Shown: positions 28,601 to 40,465, counted from the stretch's first letter. The stretch: 64,000 bases of DNA from Ensifer sp. LC163 (GCF_001695855.1 NZ_MBSS01000066.1:124001-188000); one strand, 5' to 3'. Program-made: numbers and translations. Notes: generated from the letters alone by a model not told the origin.

Positions 28601-30338
28601 GCTGCCGGCGGGTCTCACCGTCGCGGTCGACGGCACGCTGTCCGGAACCCCGGCTGCCGCCGGCAGCACCAGTTTCACCATCACGGCCACCGATGTATAT
28701 GGGGCAAGCGGATCCGCCACATACGCGCTGGTGATCAATCCGGCACCGATCGCATTGTCCTTCGCGCCGGCGCAGGGAGCCCTCCCGGCAGCCATGGCCG
28801 GCGAGAACTACAGCGTCGGCATAGTGGCAAACGGGGGTGTTGGCGCGACACTCTACGGCATCAGCGCCGGAAGTCTGCCCAAGGGAATGATCCTGAACGT
28901 CTCCACCGGCGCGCTGACCGGCCCGCTCGACGCGGATGCAACCATCGGTGAACACAGCTTCACGATCACGGCAACGGACACCGCCGGCAACAGCGGCACG
29001 GCGTCATACTCCATCACGGTCAAGGCGCGCGAAGTGACGGCGCCCGACAGGACGGTCAACGTTCCCGCCGGCTCCGCGCCGCCGAATGTCTATCTGAACA
29101 GCGGCGCGACCGGCGGACCGTTCGCCTCAGGCGCCGTTGCATTCGTGCAGCCGCCGAACGCGGGGACGGCGGAGATCATCGAAGGCGAACTTGCAGCAAC
29201 AGGCAGTTTCACACCCGTCGGACTCTACCTGAAATTCACGCCAAATCCCGCCTTCTCCGGCACCGCCGTCATCGGCTACACGCTGACAAGCGCCAGCGGC
29301 GCGTCGAACGTCGCCAGCATTTCCTACCGCATCGGTTTTGATGCGCAGCAAGTCGCCGACGAAATCGACGGCCTCGTGCGTGGGTTCGTCGAAACGCGGC
29401 AGAACCTTATTTCCTCGACGCTAAAGGTGCCGGGTCTGCTCGATCGACGGAGAAACGCGACAAGCAACGAACCCGTCACCACCCGCGTGTCGCCCTCTGC
29501 CGACGGAATTACCCTCGGTTTCGCCACCAGCCTTTCGCAGATCGACGCGGCGCGCAAGGCTGCCGAAAGGGGTAGAACGCAAGCGGATCCCACTCTCTCG
29601 CCGTTTGACGTCTGGATCGACGGCACATTCCTGATGCACAAGCGTGATGAGAACGAGGGCCAATGGGGCAACTTCGGGCTGTTTTCAGCTGGCGCCGACT
29701 ACCTCATCAACGAAAAGGCGCTGGTCGGTCTGTCGTTCCATTTCGACCGCATGAGCGACCCCACAGATGAAGATGCGGAGCTAACGGGCAACGGCTGGCT
29801 CGCCGGCCCCTACGCCTCCTTCGAGATCGGCAAGGGCGTGTTCCTCGACACAAGCCTGCTCTACGGCGGTTCGTGGAACGACATCGACACCGCGTTCTTC
29901 GACGGCTCCTTCGATACGACCCGCTGGCTGTGGGACACCAAGCTGCAGGGGCAATGGCTGATCGATGAGGAGACCATCCTCACGCCAAAACTCAGAGCGG
30001 TCTTCTTCAACGAAAAGGTCGATGACTATGCCGTCTCTAACGGCACCGGCGGAACCGTATCGCTCGAGGGCTTTACCGAGCAGCAATGGCGTCTCAGCGC
30101 CGGCGCGGAAATCGAGCGCAGATACGAGCTTGAAAGCGGATTGACGCTCACCCCACGGATGGGAGCCAGCGTCGGATTTGCTGCACTCGACAACAGCGGC
30201 GCCTTCGGCGCGCTCTCCGCGGGCATCGATCTGTCCAACGACATCAATTGGAATCTGGACGCGGCCTTGCTCGTCAACATCGAGGAAGATGGCGAACAGT
30301 CCGCGGGCGGCAGAGTGGGTGTCAGTGTGCGCTTCTAG
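25656..30338 (+). CDS. Large autotransporter with nine Ig-like (He_PIG-type) repeats
   Basis: 1560-residue surface or secreted protein. Signal peptide MRFATFLIALLMAGNAYA with Cys-containing mature start (LSNACNEI). Then a unique region to ~135, an IPT/TIG domain (~140-225, ISSISPASG ... GSNFTGTTSVTFGG), and a cadherin-like beta-sandwich (~228-325). Nine ~88-residue repeats follow (~327-1123), each with the pattern GxxYSQT-ASGG-PY-GALPAGL-L-GTLSGTP-AG-F-ATD. The C-terminal ~255 residues are an autotransporter beta-barrel ending in F (VGVSVRF). The ATG at 25656 opens the signal peptide. It probably mediates adhesion; no protease motif seen. Monocistronic. Confidence 0.88.
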   Translation: MRFATFLIALLMAGNAYALSNACNEINANWSNISRGVQNAWFDGYYASFEQGEELSYTVTTTNSSALEKSGGYAGASFGVSKGGQYDITVVEHSIGPTEPNDYTRSGSITLDPAQTYWMYVMGGYESGVATVTVTCRSTLLPPVISSISPASGLTLDTTDVTIDGSNFTGTTSVTFGGAAATSVTVVNETQIRAAAPAHAAGAVDIVVTNPAGSGTLTSGFTYIAPSTDATLSLLSLSTGSLSPPFASTTTNYSVNVPNSVSSLTVTPTTTDSGATVSVNSNPVASGSPSGAISLGVGSNSVSVTVTAQDRSTQKTYSVAVTRGTPLALSPPAGTLAGGTVGSAYGLSFSASGGLSPYTYSVSTGALPTGLTLSAAGVLSGTPTAAGTFSFSIEARDGHNDTVPTAYSVEIVAPAIAISPAALPVSMVGTAYSQTITASGGVGPYTFAVTSGSLPAGMALAGDGTLSGTATAGGSFPFTIQATDAFNSTGTLAYTLNVNAPAIAMSPTSLAGGTVGATYSQTISASGGTTPHIFAVMAGALPAGITLAADGTLSGTPTASGTSNVTIRATDRSSGTGPYFSEQNYTLVIGVPTITFSPATLPAASTGAAYSQTIAATGGTGPYTYAISSGALPPGITLVGGTLSGTATAGGSFSFSVQATDAFSSTGIQAYTLAVDLPAIVVSPASLATGEIGVAYNQSMTASGGTAQYSYSVASGALPAGLTLAANGTLSGTPTASGTFNVTIRATDSSGGTGPYSGDHAYTLVIGVPTITLSPATLPSASTGTAYNQTLGASGGVSPYGYTLASGTLPAGLDLAANGTLSGTLTAAGNFTFTIQATDAFGRTGAQAYTLSVTAPTIVMTPTNLASGMLGAAYGQTVTASGGVGPYGYSLTAGTLPAGLNLAANGTLSGTPTASGNFTFSIQATDAFGSTGAQTYTFSVDTPTIVLTPTNLANGTAGAAYSQTVTASGGTAPYSYSLTSGALPAGLTVAVDGTLSGTPAAAGSTSFTITATDVYGASGSATYALVINPAPIALSFAPAQGALPAAMAGENYSVGIVANGGVGATLYGISAGSLPKGMILNVSTGALTGPLDADATIGEHSFTITATDTAGNSGTASYSITVKAREVTAPDRTVNVPAGSAPPNVYLNSGATGGPFASGAVAFVQPPNAGTAEIIEGELAATGSFTPVGLYLKFTPNPAFSGTAVIGYTLTSASGASNVASISYRIGFDAQQVADEIDGLVRGFVETRQNLISSTLKVPGLLDRRRNATSNEPVTTRVSPSADGITLGFATSLSQIDAARKAAERGRTQADPTLSPFDVWIDGTFLMHKRDENEGQWGNFGLFSAGADYLINEKALVGLSFHFDRMSDPTDEDAELTGNGWLAGPYASFEIGKGVFLDTSLLYGGSWNDIDTAFFDGSFDTTRWLWDTKLQGQWLIDEETILTPKLRAVFFNEKVDDYAVSNGTGGTVSLEGFTEQQWRLSAGAEIERRYELESGLTLTPRMGASVGFAALDNSGAFGALSAGIDLSNDINWNLDAALLVNIEEDGEQSAGGRVGVSVRF
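26635..29020 (+). repeat. Tandem Ig-like repeat array within the autotransporter gene
   Basis: Nine units of about 265 bp. Some neighbours are closely alike at DNA level: the stretch near 27310-27375 and that near 27842-27905 differ at only a few bases. Units 2-3 and 4-5 look like two copies of a two-domain block, and units 6-7 are near-duplicates. Such arrays can shrink or grow by recombination. Confidence 0.75.
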
Positions 30339-30569
30339 AAGCGCCTTCCCACGGCAATGGCGTGGGCGGCCGATCACCTGTTCGAGCAGCACAGCCCAGC
30401 CATCCCGGATTGCGCCTGGCACTTCAAATCGGTCATGCCGGCAGCCACCCGATAGTCCATTCGAGGGTTTGCCGTGATCTGAGTGCGGATGAGCCGATCT
30501 CCAGAGACGGCGAATCCGACAGCCTCCCCCCGTTTGACGGGGGAAGGCGTTGCTGGGAAATCCCAGGGG

Positions 30570-32771
<2,202 letters not shown>

Positions 32772-32865
32772 CTACAGACACTGGAAGAGCTTCGCGGGCA
32801 CGCCTCTTGGGTCAGCGCCACGGGAAAGTGTCTTCCAAGTGACCAAGGAGTAACAAGCCAAATCC

Positions 32866-32882
32866 ATAATTTCCAATTGTAT
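32866..32882. promoter_or_regulatory. Candidate OxyR binding site (T-N11-A dyad)
   Basis: In the katG-oxyR spacer, ATA and TAT flank 11 bases, giving the LysR-type ATA-N11-TAT pattern 28-45 bp before oxyR. The match to the full four-element OxyR motif is poor, so this is tentative. Confidence 0.35.
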
Positions 32883-32910
32883 ATTCTAAAGGCTGCGATA
32901 TGCTGAGGTT

Positions 32911-33828
32911 ATGAATGGCCTAACCATGAAACATCTCCGCTATTTTGACGCCCTTGCCCGGATCGGCCATTTCGGCCGCGCCGCGGAGAGCTGCGCCATC
33001 TCGCAGCCCGCGCTGTCCGTGCAGATACGGGAACTGGAGGAACTGCTCGGCGCGCCGCTTGTGGAAAGAGGTGGGCGCAGCATACGGCTGACGGGTCTCG
33101 GCGAGGAGTTCGTTGGCCGTACCCGCGCTATCCTGCGCGCTGTTGACGAACTGGAAGACCTCGGACGGGCTGCGCACGGCCCGCTCGCGGGCCGCCTTCG
33201 CCTCGGCATCATTCCAACGGTCGCGCCGTATCTGCTACCAAGCATCATAATGGCGCTCACACAGCTCTATCCGGGGCTCGATCCGCGGCCGCGCGAGGCG
33301 ATCACGCGAAGACTGATCGAAGACCTGGCGGAGGCGAAACTGGATATCGCCATCGTCGCGCTGCCGATTTCGGAGCCTGCCCTGGAGGAAATCCCACTCT
33401 TTGACGAGGAATTCGTGCTGGTGCGGCCGCTGGAGGATGCGGGAAAGCCGGTGCCGGCGTCGGAGAGGCTTCACGAGATGCGCCTGCTTCTGCTGGAGGA
33501 GGGGCATTGCTTCCGGGACCAGGCCCTGTCCGTCTGCAACATCACGACCGCATCGACGCGCGATGTAATGGAGGGGAGCTCGCTTTCGACACTCGTTCAG
33601 ATGGTGGGTGCGGGCATAGGTGTGACGCTTATTCCGCAGATGGCCATCGAGACCGAAACGCGGTCCTCTTCGGTCTGCGTGTCCCGGCTTGCCGGCCCCC
33701 GTCCCACCCGAACGATCGGGATGGTCTGGCGAAAGACCAATCCACTGTCGACGCAGTTCACTCGGATCGCCGACATCGTGCGCGAAGCCGGACTGAGAAG
33801 GCAGAGGCAAATGGATGGCGCCCCGTGA
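32911..33828 (+). CDS. oxyR: Hydrogen-peroxide regulator OxyR
   Basis: 305-aa LysR-type activator. HTH MKHLRYFDALARIGHFGRAA. The redox pair Cys200 and Cys209 sits in EEGHCFRDQALSVC, with the CX8C spacing of the OxyR thiol switch (Cys199/Cys208 in E. coli). GAGG precedes the ATG. Divergent from katG, a common alphaproteobacterial arrangement that supports the assignment. Confidence 0.95.
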   Translation: MNGLTMKHLRYFDALARIGHFGRAAESCAISQPALSVQIRELEELLGAPLVERGGRSIRLTGLGEEFVGRTRAILRAVDELEDLGRAAHGPLAGRLRLGIIPTVAPYLLPSIIMALTQLYPGLDPRPREAITRRLIEDLAEAKLDIAIVALPISEPALEEIPLFDEEFVLVRPLEDAGKPVPASERLHEMRLLLLEEGHCFRDQALSVCNITTASTRDVMEGSSLSTLVQMVGAGIGVTLIPQMAIETETRSSSVCVSRLAGPRPTRTIGMVWRKTNPLSTQFTRIADIVREAGLRRQRQMDGAP

Positions 33829-33974
33829 AAGGAAACCGCCCCCTCTCGGATCTTCCCCGACAGATATTTGGAGGGAAAGCCCTGATCGCAAAGCAAACAT
33901 TTGCTGATGACCCGCGCGCCGACCCTGGCGACCGCAATCCGCCACCCGGCGCGCCCGATAGCCGCGTCGGGCTT

Positions 33975-36431
33975 TCAGGCGGTTGGCGAAGGGTTGCGAT
34001 CTCGATCCGACACCCCTGCGAGTAAGGCCGGGGCGACAAGATAAAGGATGGTGGCGATCGTCACGACGCCTGTGAACCCGGCATGCATCGCAAGCAGTGC
34101 GGCGAGGATCGCGCCCAGCACCGACGCACAGCCATTGATCCCCCACGCCCAAGGAATAAACTCGTCCGAGCGTGCACCGACGTAGCCGAGGCCGAGGGGG
34201 AGCGGCATACCCATAAAGACGGCGAGCGGCGCTATGAGGAGGAGTGTGATCGCGATCTTCGCGGCATCCGGGAGCGCCAGCAGCCGTTCGAATATTAACG
34301 GCAGCGCGAGTAGGTACATCGCAGCCAGGAATGCGATCACCACGACGGCGAGGGCAATGCCGCGCACCGGTGACCCACCTCCGACCGCCGCCATCCAGCG
34401 TGCAGCCATGGCGCTACCGAGACCGGCGAAGGCAAGGAAACCCGCAAGCACGACAGCGACAGCGTAGAGCGGATGGCCGAGGAACAGCACGAAGCGCTGG
34501 ATGAATGCGATCTCGATGAAGAGGAAGGCAAGGCCCAAGGCAAGGAAATAGAGCCCGAAGCGCAACCCGTGTACGGCTCTCCCGAGTGCGCGTCGGCGAA
34601 GCCAGAGCGGCAGCAGGATCAGGACGGCGCTGAGGGTCGCGGCCTGGACGAGCGTCGTTACCAGGATCAGGTAGCCCCAGTCGAGCATCGCTGCCCCACC
34701 TTGGGTGCGCAGCGTCAGGAGTTCGGGCAGCGCGCGCCAGCGGAAGAAGTCGAAGAAATAGGGCCGATTGTCAGTGGCCGGTGCAATATCGAACTTGTAG
34801 CGCTCGGTGAAGTCAGCGCGATCAGGGCCGAGGAGAGCGAGGGCCCCCTCGTAGAGATATTCCTGGTCGAGCTGGTTGTAGCGGTTTACGTCGCTCGCGG
34901 AGATACCCGGCGCCCAGGAGATGTCAAAGAAATTCTCGGCCGCGAAGCCGCGGGTGGCTGCGACGTCTTCGCCCGTGAACGGCGACTTGGCGACGAGCAG
35001 GGTCGCAGTGTTCCAACTTCGGATCAGCACCAGGTGCCGGCCTGGCTGGGCCACGCCATTCGCTTCGAGCGCGACGGCGGCAGTGGCGAACAGCTTGAGG
35101 ATGTCGCGCGGCGGCACCCGCAGCCACCGCGTGATCGCGACGACTCCATCTGGTCTCAGCACCGCCAGGTAATCCCGCAGTGCCTCGACGGTGTAGGTAT
35201 AGTTCTCATGCATGCTCTGCACGCCGCCCGCGGCCGCGCTGAAGGAGTCAAGGAGCGGCATCTGGATCAGGTCGTAACGCTCGCCAGTGGTCGCTGCGAA
35301 GGCGCGCGCCTCGGCTAAACGCAGATGCACGTTCGGTCGGCTGAAGATGCCGCCGACGAAGTCCGCGAAGCGGTTCCGAGCCAGGTCGATCATCTGCGGG
35401 TTGACCTCTACAACATCCACGATATCGGCTCCGGCGCGCAGCGCCAGCAGCACCTGCTCGCCCCCGCCGGCACCGAGGATTAGCATTCGCGGCCGCTCAA
35501 GGATGCGATACGGGAGCGCCGCCGTTGTCCGGTCGAGATAGGCGACCGTCGCCGGGTCGCCGCCATAGGCGGTGATCGCCGTAATACCGTCGCCATCGGT
35601 GAAGACGGCGAGTTGCACGGGCGGCTCTTGGGTGTTGGCGAGACTGAGGCCCGGCGCGTGCCGGAAAGGGACGGTCGGGCTCTCGACGACCGTCAGTAGT
35701 CCGAGCGGGCTCGATCGCTCCTCGACCACCCGCGCGTTCGGCACTTCGAGAGCCATGCGGAGGCCCTTGTACTGCGACATGTGCGGGCCAGGGGCCGTCC
35801 AGGACGGTGGTAGCCACACCATGATGACCGCGGCTGCAAGCCCGAGGCTGCCCGCGGCGAACCACCGATGGCGAGCCATGCCCGTCGCGGCGAGGGCAGC
35901 CGCCACGAATCCCAACGCCGCAACGAAGCGCAGCGCCGTATCGGGAAAGACCAGGAACAGGAGCCCGACGATGCCCAGCGCACCGACCCCAGCGCCGACC
36001 AGGTCGAAGGCATAGACGCGTCCGATCTGGCCAGGATGGCGGCAGAAGGCAAGACCGATACAGGTTGCACCGAAAAAGAACGGCAGGATCAGGAGAGCAT
36101 AGATGGCCGCGAGCCAACCGAGCTGCCGCGGGTTCCAGACGATCTCGAGCGCGTTGAACGGCAGGCGTTCGGCACAGGCGAAGCTGGCAACCGCAGCAAT
36201 GCCGAACAGCGCTGCCGACGCTGCGAAGACGGCCGGGTACCGTTCCACCAGGGGGCGGCGGGCCAACGCAACGAATGTACCGCTCGCGCCAAAGCCCAGG
36301 AGCGCGATGCTTATCATCATATAGGCAAAATGATGCCACTGAATGATCGAAAAGAGCCTTATCAGCAGCACTTCGTGGGCAAGGGTTGCCGCCGATATGA
36401 GACCAATCGGCAGCAGGCGCCCCGCTCTCAT
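33975..36431 (-). CDS. Membrane protein with central spermidine-synthase-like domain
   Basis: 818 aa in three parts: about six N-terminal membrane helices (1-~215), a soluble Rossmann-like SAM/dcSAM-binding domain (~240-560; MLILGAGGGEQVLLAL and VVEVNPQMIDLAR), and about seven C-terminal helices (~590-805). This is the spermidine synthase-like integral membrane architecture. The polyamine-synthase catalytic Asp region is not clearly conserved (IQMPLLDSFS), so it may be a methyltransferase-like enzyme rather than a true SpeE. ATGA overlap with the upstream Pcm-like gene shows translational coupling. Confidence 0.82.
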   Translation of the reverse strand: MRAGRLLPIGLISAATLAHEVLLIRLFSIIQWHHFAYMMISIALLGFGASGTFVALARRPLVERYPAVFAASAALFGIAAVASFACAERLPFNALEIVWNPRQLGWLAAIYALLILPFFFGATCIGLAFCRHPGQIGRVYAFDLVGAGVGALGIVGLLFLVFPDTALRFVAALGFVAAALAATGMARHRWFAAGSLGLAAAVIMVWLPPSWTAPGPHMSQYKGLRMALEVPNARVVEERSSPLGLLTVVESPTVPFRHAPGLSLANTQEPPVQLAVFTDGDGITAITAYGGDPATVAYLDRTTAALPYRILERPRMLILGAGGGEQVLLALRAGADIVDVVEVNPQMIDLARNRFADFVGGIFSRPNVHLRLAEARAFAATTGERYDLIQMPLLDSFSAAAGGVQSMHENYTYTVEALRDYLAVLRPDGVVAITRWLRVPPRDILKLFATAAVALEANGVAQPGRHLVLIRSWNTATLLVAKSPFTGEDVAATRGFAAENFFDISWAPGISASDVNRYNQLDQEYLYEGALALLGPDRADFTERYKFDIAPATDNRPYFFDFFRWRALPELLTLRTQGGAAMLDWGYLILVTTLVQAATLSAVLILLPLWLRRRALGRAVHGLRFGLYFLALGLAFLFIEIAFIQRFVLFLGHPLYAVAVVLAGFLAFAGLGSAMAARWMAAVGGGSPVRGIALAVVVIAFLAAMYLLALPLIFERLLALPDAAKIAITLLLIAPLAVFMGMPLPLGLGYVGARSDEFIPWAWGINGCASVLGAILAALLAMHAGFTGVVTIATILYLVAPALLAGVSDRDRNPSPTA

Positions 36432-37180
36432 CGGGCCCTACCTCCCGTCAGCGGCACAAAAGCCACCGGCAGCAACTGCCGGGTGGTGATGCTTCCGTCC
36501 CGTCGCTTCTCGACCAGCATGAGAAACTGGGTCGCGAAGGGACCTCCCACGGGGACGACCATCCGGCCACCTTTGGCGAGCTGCTCGACCAGCGGCGGCG
36601 GGATGTGACTGGCAGCGGCAGTCACCACGATGCCGTCGAAAGGTGCGTGCGCAGGCCAACCATAGTAACCGTCGCCCACCTTCACCTCGACATTGTCGAA
36701 GCGGAGCTCCGCGAGGCGGGCGGCCGCCCTTTCGCCCAGTTCCGGTATGATCTCAATCGAGTAAACCTTCGCTGCAAACGGAGACAAGACGGCTGCCTGA
36801 TAGCCCGAGCCGGTACCGATCTCGAGGACAACATCGCCAGGCCCGACGTTGATCAGGTCGGTCATCAGCGCAACGATGAAGGGCTGCGAGATGGTCTGAC
36901 CGTATCCAATCGGCAGTGGCCGATCTCGATAGGCCGCGCCGCGCTGCTCCTCGGGCACGAAAAGGTGGCGCGGCACCTTTCCCATCGTCTCCAGCACCGC
37001 CGGATCGATGCCTTGCCCCTCGACCGCTGACGGCGCTGAGCGGGCGTGCCCTTTGATCGTTTCGACCATGGCCGCACGCTCGCCGAGGCGGTCCTGAGCG
37101 GGCGCGGACGTCGAAACCATGGCGGCTGCGCTCGCGAGAACCACGGCCAGCAAAGCTTGGCACTGGGCTAGTCGAGGCAT
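36428..37180 (-). CDS. Secreted protein-L-isoaspartate O-methyltransferase family protein
   Basis: 250 aa. A signal peptide-like N-terminus (MPRLAQCQALLAVVLASAAAM to about residue 30) precedes a full Pcm domain: PRHLFVPEEQRGAAYRD, PIGYGQTISQPFIV and VLEIGTGSGYQAAVLS (SAM site). Pcm repairs isoaspartyl residues using SAM, normally in the cytoplasm; a signal peptide makes location and SAM source a puzzle. GGGAGGGAG fixes the ATG at 37180. Coupled by ATGA to the spermidine-synthase-like membrane protein. Confidence 0.85.
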   Translation of the reverse strand: MPRLAQCQALLAVVLASAAAMVSTSAPAQDRLGERAAMVETIKGHARSAPSAVEGQGIDPAVLETMGKVPRHLFVPEEQRGAAYRDRPLPIGYGQTISQPFIVALMTDLINVGPGDVVLEIGTGSGYQAAVLSPFAAKVYSIEIIPELGERAAARLAELRFDNVEVKVGDGYYGWPAHAPFDGIVVTAAASHIPPPLVEQLAKGGRMVVPVGGPFATQFLMLVEKRRDGSITTRQLLPVAFVPLTGGRAR

Positions 37181-37275
37181 GAACTCCCTCCCGGCTATAA
37201 CGCCGAGTATAGCGGCGGCGGCGGCAATTTTGAACAAACCTCGCTCGGATCTCTGCTGCGCCCCAGCTTAAGATT

Positions 37276-37542
37276 TCAGAACAAAGCGATGGCGCTGCCG
37301 GAAAGCGGCGGCGCCAAAAGCGGATCCAGGGTCCGGCCGAAGTCCCCGCCGCCGACGGCCCTGAGTGCTTCGAGGCCCCGTGCGCGGCGATCATCGGCTG
37401 GCGCACCGGCCGCATGGGCAGACGCGGAATGGCCGAGGGCGGCCGCGGTCATCAGTCCCATGGATGTCTTGAGCATGGTTCGCCTGTCCTGATCTGTTGT
37501 GCCGTCCGCAGCGGGCGCGGCATCTTTCCATGTCTTGGTCAT
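37276..37542 (-). CDS. Truncated Tat-signal protein (carboxymuconolactone decarboxylase-like N-terminus)
   Basis: 88 aa. Residues ~20-46 resemble a twin-arginine signal (DRRTMLKTSMGLMTAAALG ... AHA). The following RRARGLEALRAVGGGD recalls the start of carboxymuconolactone-decarboxylase/AhpD-like proteins, but the frame stops before any catalytic region. AAGGA lies 10 nt before the ATG. It follows the aldo/keto reductase by 53 bp. Probably a decayed gene; family call weak. Confidence 0.4.
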   Translation of the reverse strand: MTKTWKDAAPAADGTTDQDRRTMLKTSMGLMTAAALGHSASAHAAGAPADDRRARGLEALRAVGGGDFGRTLDPLLAPPLSGSAIALF

Positions 37543-37595
37543 GTCCAGAGTGTCCTTCGTCTATTGCGGCAAGTCTTAGCTTTCGTCGGGGCAAC

Positions 37596-38654
<1,059 letters not shown>

Positions 38655-38713
38655 CTATCCGGGGGCAGGTGACTGGCATGGCGCCTACATCGCTGATGCC
38701 TCTATGCAGGACG

Positions 38714-39259
38714 TCAGCCGTCCGCCTGGATGGCGTTGGCCACACGAGGGACCAGATAGGATTCGGTCCAATCGTCCGAGAGCGCGACGGAGGTGGTCGT
38801 GTCCAGTCGATGGAGGCGGCCGCTCGAAATACGCCGCAGCGCGCCCTCGACTTCCCGTACGGTCTCCATGGAAGTCGAGAAGTTAAGGAAGAAAACGTGA
38901 TCGGCGCTGGCGCCCTGCAGCTGATCGATGGACAAGGACGTCACGCCTGAAGCGCCGACATCGATCCCTTCCGGCAGAACGGGCGTGAACCCCAGTTCTT
39001 CGAGAACACGCAAGACGGGTCCGCCAACATTGTTGCTGGCGTTGAAGACGTAAAGCGTGGTGCCATGGAGCTCCACCAGCAAGACACGCCGGCCTGCTTC
39101 AAGCGCATCCGTCACGCTGGTCCTTGCTGCGGTGATCGCCTCCGGAGGAACCGCACCGGCGTTCATCTGCGCAGCCGCAGGGGAGACGACCCCGAGGTTG
39201 ACGGTGGAGCCCATTAAGACAGCCAGATGAATCATCACCGCGGCGGTCGCGGTCTTCAT
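38714..39259 (-). CDS. Periplasmic half-protein resembling the C-lobe of a metal/siderophore binding protein
   Basis: 181 aa with signal peptide (MKTATAAVMIHLAVLMGS ... AAAQ). The mature part, starting with a helical segment and RRVLLVELHGTTLYVFN, then VLRVLEELGFTPVLPEG, SLSIDQLQGASADHVFFL and SSGRLHRLD, resembles only the linker helix and C-lobe of class III binding proteins (FhuD/BtuF-like). The N-lobe (~130 residues) is absent and there is no room for it upstream. Either a deletion product or a one-lobe protein. An ATG at 39289 is an alternative start. Confidence 0.5.
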   Translation of the reverse strand: MKTATAAVMIHLAVLMGSTVNLGVVSPAAAQMNAGAVPPEAITAARTSVTDALEAGRRVLLVELHGTTLYVFNASNNVGGPVLRVLEELGFTPVLPEGIDVGASGVTSLSIDQLQGASADHVFFLNFSTSMETVREVEGALRRISSGRLHRLDTTTSVALSDDWTESYLVPRVANAIQADG

Positions 39260-39426
39260 CCGACCGGAAATTGTGGCATGACGGAGCACTGTTTCTTCTC
39301 CTTCAGAACGTGATCAACTTTAGGCCGCCCGAGAGCGATTTCCTGTTCGGCCACGGGCGACCGAAGGCTGAGACATTGATTGCCGAGCGGTTGCGATAAA
39401 TCCAATGAATAGTTAGTATTATAATC

Positions 39427-40341
39427 ATGAACACGATTAATATCGCGACCATCGACCTCAACCTTTTGGTGATCTTCGACGCGCTGGTGGCCGAAGGGCA
39501 TGCCACCCGCGCCGCCGAGCGGGTTGGACTCACTCAGCCGGCAGTCAGTCACGCACTCAATCGGTTGCGCGCCCTGTTCGGAGATCCGCTCTTCGTCCGC
39601 TCTCCGCGCGGCATGGTGCCGACGCCGGCTGCACTGGACGCCGCGCCTGCCATCCGGTCGATCCTCGAGCAGGTTGAAGCTGTGCTTCGCGGTGGTCGGG
39701 CGTTCGAGCCAGAAGAGAGCCGACGACAATTCGTCCTTGGCCTGTCCGATTATGCCGCCTTCGTGCTCCTGCCGCGGCTGACCGAGCGGATAGAACGCGA
39801 AGCGCCGAACATATCGCTTGTGATCCGCAACACCAGTCACGGTGTCGGCCTGCCGATGCTGGATGAGGGATCCGTCGAACTCATCGCCGGCAACTTTCCC
39901 GGACCACCTTCGCACATGCGCGAGGAATTGCTTTACGAAGAGGATTTTGTCTGTGCTGGCCGGGGCGATCACCCTGCCCTTGCAACTCCCCTCGACCTCG
40001 ACGGCTACCTGTCCCTTCGGCATCTCCAGGTGTCGACGAGTGGCAATCCGCACGGTTATGTCGATGCCGTCCTCGCAGAACGCGGGCTAAAGAGAAGCGT
40101 CGCCGTCACCGTCGGCCACTTCCTGATGGCGCCGTTCCTGGTTGATTCCTCGGATCTCCTGGCCACCGAACCCCGCCGCCTTTTCGGGACCTGCGCCAGT
40201 CGGCTGCCGCTTCGGTTCTTTCCGCCCCCGATCGATATTCCTCCCTTTCGGGTCGTTCAGGCTTGGCACGCGCGTCATGACGCAGATCCCGGCCACCAGT
40301 GGCTTCGGGGCGTGGTTCGGGAGGTCGCGCAACAGACATGA
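39427..40341 (+). CDS. LysR family transcriptional regulator (NodD/PcpR-like)
   Basis: 304 aa. HTH LLVIFDALVAEGHATRAAERVGLTQPAVSHALNRLR, followed by a LysR effector domain. The DLNLLVIFDAL start and FGDPLFVRSPRGM are typical of the NodD-like branch, but the many non-symbiotic members of that branch mean no nodulation role should be inferred. Divergent from the half binding protein gene. Confidence 0.9.
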   Translation: MNTINIATIDLNLLVIFDALVAEGHATRAAERVGLTQPAVSHALNRLRALFGDPLFVRSPRGMVPTPAALDAAPAIRSILEQVEAVLRGGRAFEPEESRRQFVLGLSDYAAFVLLPRLTERIEREAPNISLVIRNTSHGVGLPMLDEGSVELIAGNFPGPPSHMREELLYEEDFVCAGRGDHPALATPLDLDGYLSLRHLQVSTSGNPHGYVDAVLAERGLKRSVAVTVGHFLMAPFLVDSSDLLATEPRRLFGTCASRLPLRFFPPPIDIPPFRVVQAWHARHDADPGHQWLRGVVREVAQQT

Positions 40342-40465
40342 CATCCCCCGCCGTTCGTTTGTTATATCCCTGACATCCTTCCGCTTTAGGGGAGGCAAGC
40401 CGAACGAGGTGCAAGTCGACGAGCCTCGGTGTGCCCTATGTCCCATCCATTCCGTCCGGTGCCTC

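Noticed and set aside
26635-29020. Repeat array as a CRISPR or satellite
   Set aside because: The ~265-bp units are diverged, coding and in frame, each encoding an Ig-like domain.
30525-30544. Hairpin between the autotransporter and katG as a bidirectional terminator
   Set aside because: The stem is only about 6 bp and lacks a T tract, so support is too weak for a feature.
39427-40341. Reading the LysR gene as nodD
   Set aside because: Only general NodD-branch features are visible and no nod genes or nod boxes are in the window.
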